NCBI GenBank assembly: GCA_035764725.1
Contig: DASTYT010000009.1
Coordinates: forward strand, 1-33,550
Direction: 5' to 3'
Source of the DNA: Candidatus Methylomirabilota bacterium
Lineage (GTDB): Bacteria; Methylomirabilota; Methylomirabilia; Rokubacteriales; CSP1-6
Length of the DNA stretch: 33,550 bases
Part shown: piece after piece, positions 31,444-33,550 of the stretch
Layout of the letters: each line of letters opens with the position of its first letter
How positions within the stretch are numbered: the first letter of the stretch is position 1
Notes under the pieces: model-generated
Seen by the model: the letters and a program-made list of their open reading frames with translations, nothing else
Told to the model about the DNA's origin: nothing
The model's database searches: none
Position numbers and translations under genes: made by a program

Positions 31444-31779
31444 CTAGACGGCCTCCGTTGGTCCGGACGTCACGGCGAGGACCAGCGCTCCCGTCTCGCT
31501 CTTGACGCTGTGGACGCAGCCCGGCGGGCGCCGGGCGTAGTTGCCTACTGTACACACTCCAGTGTCGTCCGCCACACTGCCCTCGAGGACCCAGATCTGC
31601 TCGTCTCCGAGATGGCGATGACGCGGGATCACCGCGCCCGGCTCGTAGCGCATGAGGATGGCCTTGTGACCATCCCCGTCCTGCCACAGCACCTTCCAGA
31701 GCACGCCCCGGTGCCGCTCGACCCACGGGACGTCAGCGGTGTTGACGTACAGCGTCGGTGGCGCCGGCATCGGGCTCAC
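31444..31779 (-). CDS. Cupin-domain protein, ChrR-like
   Basis: 111 residues from GTG overlapping the DsbA stop (GTGA). Cupin metal motif: PRHRHLGDEQIWVLEG with His54, His56 and Glu60, then His90 in PPGCVHS. The pattern resembles the ChrR/anti-sigma cupin branch, but no N-terminal anti-sigma domain is present. Likely binds a divalent metal in the cytoplasm; chemistry unknown. The pairing with an XRE gene suggests sensing of a small molecule. Confidence 0.88.
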   Translation of the reverse strand: MSPMPAPPTLYVNTADVPWVERHRGVLWKVLWQDGDGHKAILMRYEPGAVIPRHRHLGDEQIWVLEGSVADDTGVCTVGNYARRPPGCVHSVKSETGALVLAVTSGPTEAV

Positions 31780-32366
31780 TTCCCGTCCTCGGTCAGCGCC
31801 GCGCGGACCGCCTCGCGGAACGCCTCGACGGGCATCGCGCCCACCAGGCGGCGCCCGTTGACGAAGAAGGTGGGAGTTCCCGTGATGCCGAGCGCGCGGC
31901 CCTCAGTCATGTCTTGCTCCACCGCATCGCGAAACCGCGCGCTGTCGAGGCATTCCGCGAAGGATGCCCGCTCGAGACCGATCCGCTCCGCGTAGCGCAG
32001 GAGGTCTTCCCGCTCGAAGTCGGGCTGGGCCACGAAGAGAAGATCGTGATACTCCCAGAAGCGGCCGCCCGCCCCCGCGCAGCGCGCGGCGAGGGCGGCG
32101 GGGCGCGCCCCGGGATGGAAGTCGAGCGGGAAGTCCTTGAACACGATGCGCACGCGGCCGGGGAACTCGCGCATGACCTGCTCGAGCGTGTCCTGCGCGC
32201 GCTTGCAGAACGGGCACTGGAAGTCGGAGAACTCGAGAATGGTCACCGGCGCCGCGTCCGATCCCCGCGTCATCGCCGGATCGATGGTCACGGTGGCGGT
32301 CTGGCCCGAGCACGCGCTCGCCCACAGCGTCACCGCCAGCGCGGCTCCGCTCAGCGCTCGTCCCAC
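31776..32366 (-). CDS. Exported DsbA-like thiol-disulfide oxidoreductase
   Basis: 196 residues from GTG preceded by a GAGGGAGA-type site. A signal sequence ends near WASAC-SGQ, so it may be a lipoprotein (weak lipobox) or Sec-cleaved. Thioredoxin-like fold with FSDFQCPFCKRAQDTL (Cys51 and Cys54) and the cis-Pro segment GITGTPTFFVNGRRL. DsbA/thioredoxin_4-type members oxidise or isomerise periplasmic disulfides. A further 51 upstream codons in frame have no signal-like start and are rejected. Confidence 0.9.
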   Translation of the reverse strand: MGRALSGAALAVTLWASACSGQTATVTIDPAMTRGSDAAPVTILEFSDFQCPFCKRAQDTLEQVMREFPGRVRIVFKDFPLDFHPGARPAALAARCAGAGGRFWEYHDLLFVAQPDFEREDLLRYAERIGLERASFAECLDSARFRDAVEQDMTEGRALGITGTPTFFVNGRRLVGAMPVEAFREAVRAALTEDGK

Positions 32367-32420
32367 GATTCTCCCTCGCGATCTTCGTTCGCCGCATGCG
32401 CCGCGCCGTCCCGTCGCGCT

Positions 32421-32448
32421 CGCCGCGCGCCGTCGCGCGGCGTACAAT
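32421..32448 (+). promoter_or_regulatory. Nine-pair inverted repeat abutting a -10-like box
   Basis: CGCCGCGCG-CCGT-CGCGCGGCG (32421-32442) ends directly at TACAAT (32443-32448), which is followed eight bases later by an ATG. The position suggests an operator at the promoter of the holin-family gene, although GC-rich sequence raises the odds of chance pairing. Confidence 0.35.
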
Positions 32449-32456
32449 TCATCCGC

Positions 32457-32522
32457 ATGACAAAAGGTGTGATCCAGAATACGCGAGTGTTCCCGGGCCT
32501 GCAAGGCGGGAGACGACACTGA
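32457..32522 (+). CDS. Possible 21-residue leader peptide
   Basis: An ATG eight bases after the TACAAT box opens a frame of 21 codons (MTKGVIQNTRVF…) whose TGA overlaps the holin-family ATG as TGATG. The overlap suggests translational coupling or control. No conserved peptide is recognised and it may simply be untranslated leader. Confidence 0.3.
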   Translation: MTKGVIQNTRVFPGLQGGRRH

Positions 32523-32896
32523 TGGGTTTTCTCGCCCGCGTTCTCCTCAACACGGTGGCCATCGTACTCGCCGGACTAATAGTTCCTGGCATCGGCGTGG
32601 ACGGGCTGCTGCCCGCGCTGGGGGCGGGGACCGCGCTCGGGCTCGTCAACGCCCTCATCCGACCCATCCTGCTCATCCTCACGCTGCCGATCACCCTGGT
32701 GACGCTCGGCCTCTTCATCCTCGTGCTCAATGCCGGGTGCTTCTGGCTCGTCTCCACGTTCGTCCCCGGCTTCCACGTGGACGGCTTCTGGCCCGCCCTG
32801 GGCGGCGCGCTGCTCGTGAGCGTGGTGAGCTGGGTGGGCACCGCGTTCGTCAGCGACCGGGGCCGGGTCGTCGTCATCAGCCGGCGCGCGCGCTGA
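32522..32896 (+). CDS. Phage-holin-family 4-TMS membrane protein
   Basis: 124 residues. Four hydrophobic helices in order LLNTVAIVLAGLIVPGI, LLPALGAGTALGLVNALIRPILLILTLPI, LGLFILVLNAGCFWLVS and ALGGALLVSVVSWVGTAF, the layout of the mycobacterial-phage-like holin family widely present in bacterial chromosomes. The conserved LVNALIRPILLILTLPITLVTLGLF stretch fits. In chromosomal settings the function is unknown, and no lysin is near. Ribosome site GGGAGA lies about 10 bases upstream. Confidence 0.88.
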   Translation: MGFLARVLLNTVAIVLAGLIVPGIGVDGLLPALGAGTALGLVNALIRPILLILTLPITLVTLGLFILVLNAGCFWLVSTFVPGFHVDGFWPALGGALLVSVVSWVGTAFVSDRGRVVVISRRAR

Positions 32897-32915
32897 CGCG
32901 CCCGCGGGGGGGGAG

Positions 32916-33550
32916 CTACGCGGCGCGGCCGCCCTCTTCGAGGGCGGTGATGATGTAGGTGCCACTCTTGGCGTCGCGCTCGAGCGTGACGATCTTCTGC
33001 TTCTCCGCCTCCTCGAGCAGCTTCGAGAAAGTCGAGTAGCCGTAGTATGTCTCGTTGAAGGCGGGGTTCTTCCTGATCATGGTCTGCTTGACCATCGAGC
33101 CCCAGAGGGTGTCCTTGTTCTCGCGCTGAAGCGCGAGGATCGCCTCGATGAGCTGCGCGAAGGCCTCCGCCTTCTTCTCGGGCAACCCCCGCAGGGCGGT
33201 GGTCTTCTTCGATTCGCGGATCAGGTCCTCGTAGAAGATGAACTCGTCGCAGTTGCCGACGAGGAGCTCGGACGACGAGGACTTGACCCCGAGCCCGATC
33301 ACGTAGCGGTCGTTCTCGCGCAGCTTGGAGACGAGCGGCGAGAAGTCGGAGTCGCCGGACACGAGGGCGAAGGTGTCCATGTGCTGCTTGGCGTAGGCGA
33401 GGTCCATGGCGTCCACGACCATGCGGATGTCGGCGGAGTTCTTGCCGCTGTAGCGGCTCTGCGGGACGTCGATGAGCTCGATCGCCCACTCGTGGAAGGG
33501 GCGCTTGTACTCGGTGAAGCGGTTCCAGTCGGCGTAGGCGCGGCGGACGA
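32916..33550 (-). CDS. NYN-domain/OST-HTH protein, N-terminus beyond window
   Basis: The frame enters from the window edge and ends at TAG 32916-32918. The visible N-terminal part, RRAYADWNRFTEYKRPFHEWAIELIDVPQ, SGKNSADIRMVVDAMDLAY and ALVSGDSDFSPLVSKLRE, is a LabA/NYN PIN-like nuclease domain with the expected acidic residues (NSADIRMVVDAMD, SGDSD). After a linker, AFAQLIEAILALQRENKDTLWGSMVKQTMIRKNPAFNETYYGYSTFSKLLEEAE matches the OST-HTH/LOTUS domain. This pairing is associated with RNA binding and cleavage. Substrate and regulation unknown; start codon not in the window. Confidence 0.88.
   Translation of the reverse strand, partial: VRRAYADWNRFTEYKRPFHEWAIELIDVPQSRYSGKNSADIRMVVDAMDLAYAKQHMDTFALVSGDSDFSPLVSKLRENDRYVIGLGVKSSSSELLVGNCDEFIFYEDLIRESKKTTALRGLPEKKAEAFAQLIEAILALQRENKDTLWGSMVKQTMIRKNPAFNETYYGYSTFSKLLEEAEKQKIVTLERDAKSGTYIITALEEGGRAA

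Noticed and set aside
32522..32896. Prophage remnant suggested by the holin-family gene
   Set aside because: This family is common in chromosomes and no lysin, integrase or structural phage genes are near.
1..33550. tRNA, rRNA or riboswitch
   Set aside because: Inspection of the gaps, none longer than about 170 bases, showed no cloverleaf or known aptamer core. A tRNAscan-SE and Rfam search would settle it.

Overview
The window is very GC-rich (roughly 70% by eye), densely coding DNA from a Gram-negative bacterium: it has an outer-membrane-type protein, a lipid A biosynthesis N-terminal-domain protein and several exported or lipidated proteins. The mix of futalosine-pathway menaquinone genes, zinc-ribbon PilZ proteins, a Ski2-type helicase and many GTG starts would fit an uncultured soil or subsurface lineage such as Rokubacteria/Methylomirabilota. 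That placement is an inference from style and gene content, not from a marker gene. No rRNA, tRNA, insertion sequence or CRISPR array was seen. No gene-free stretch exceeds 300 bases.

Layout. (1) 1-3687, minus strand: an envelope/copper-type operon of a small membrane protein, a CopD-cytochrome c-thioredoxin-fold fusion, a CusF-like protein, a rhodanese that appears to start at CTG, and a truncated outer-membrane-like protein. (2) 3717-7954, plus: HAD hydrolase, exported creatininase-family protein, YVTN-type propeller, a membrane protein and a lipoprotein. (3) 7951-9723, minus: phosphomannomutase and a RidA-family protein. (4) 9818-12793: an alpha/beta hydrolase, two tandem zinc-ribbon PilZ paralogues on the minus strand, a carboxymuconolactone decarboxylase-family protein and an inositol-phosphatase-family enzyme. 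(5) 12804-16866, minus: MqnA, an amidohydrolase (possible aminofutalosine deaminase), a methyltransferase, a double YCII protein and an atypical SDR. (6) 16876-24331, plus: Ski2-like helicase, lipoprotein, a gamma-glutamyltransferase-like enzyme, a probable selenoprotein of the AhpD/CMD fold, a small unknown, a ChbG/HpnK-type deacetylase and a zinc alcohol dehydrogenase. (7) 24357-30787: a TlpA-like protein, a 955-residue FAD/Fe-S dehydrogenase, enoyl-CoA hydratase, D-2-hydroxyacid dehydrogenase and class V aminotransferase, which together resemble a glyoxylate/hydroxyacid module. (8) 30784-33550: LAB_N protein, XRE regulator, cupin, DsbA-like protein, phage-holin-family membrane protein and a truncated NYN/OST-HTH ribonuclease-like protein.

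The most notable observation is at 21905-22156. A short AhpD/CMD-fold reading frame is interrupted by a single in-frame TGA at the position of the second Cys of the family CxxC motif. Seventeen bases later comes a perfect 6-bp hairpin with an AGGT loop, the spacing and loop I recall for the E. coli fdhF SECIS. This looks like a selenocysteine codon rather than a broken gene. Other patterns recur across the window. Nine cistron junctions are 4-base stop/start overlaps, seven of them GTGA. Palindromic -10-like boxes lie between close divergent genes, and several -10 boxes sit so close to the start codon that leaderless transcripts are expected. Two convergent gene pairs share one CTAG as both stop codons.
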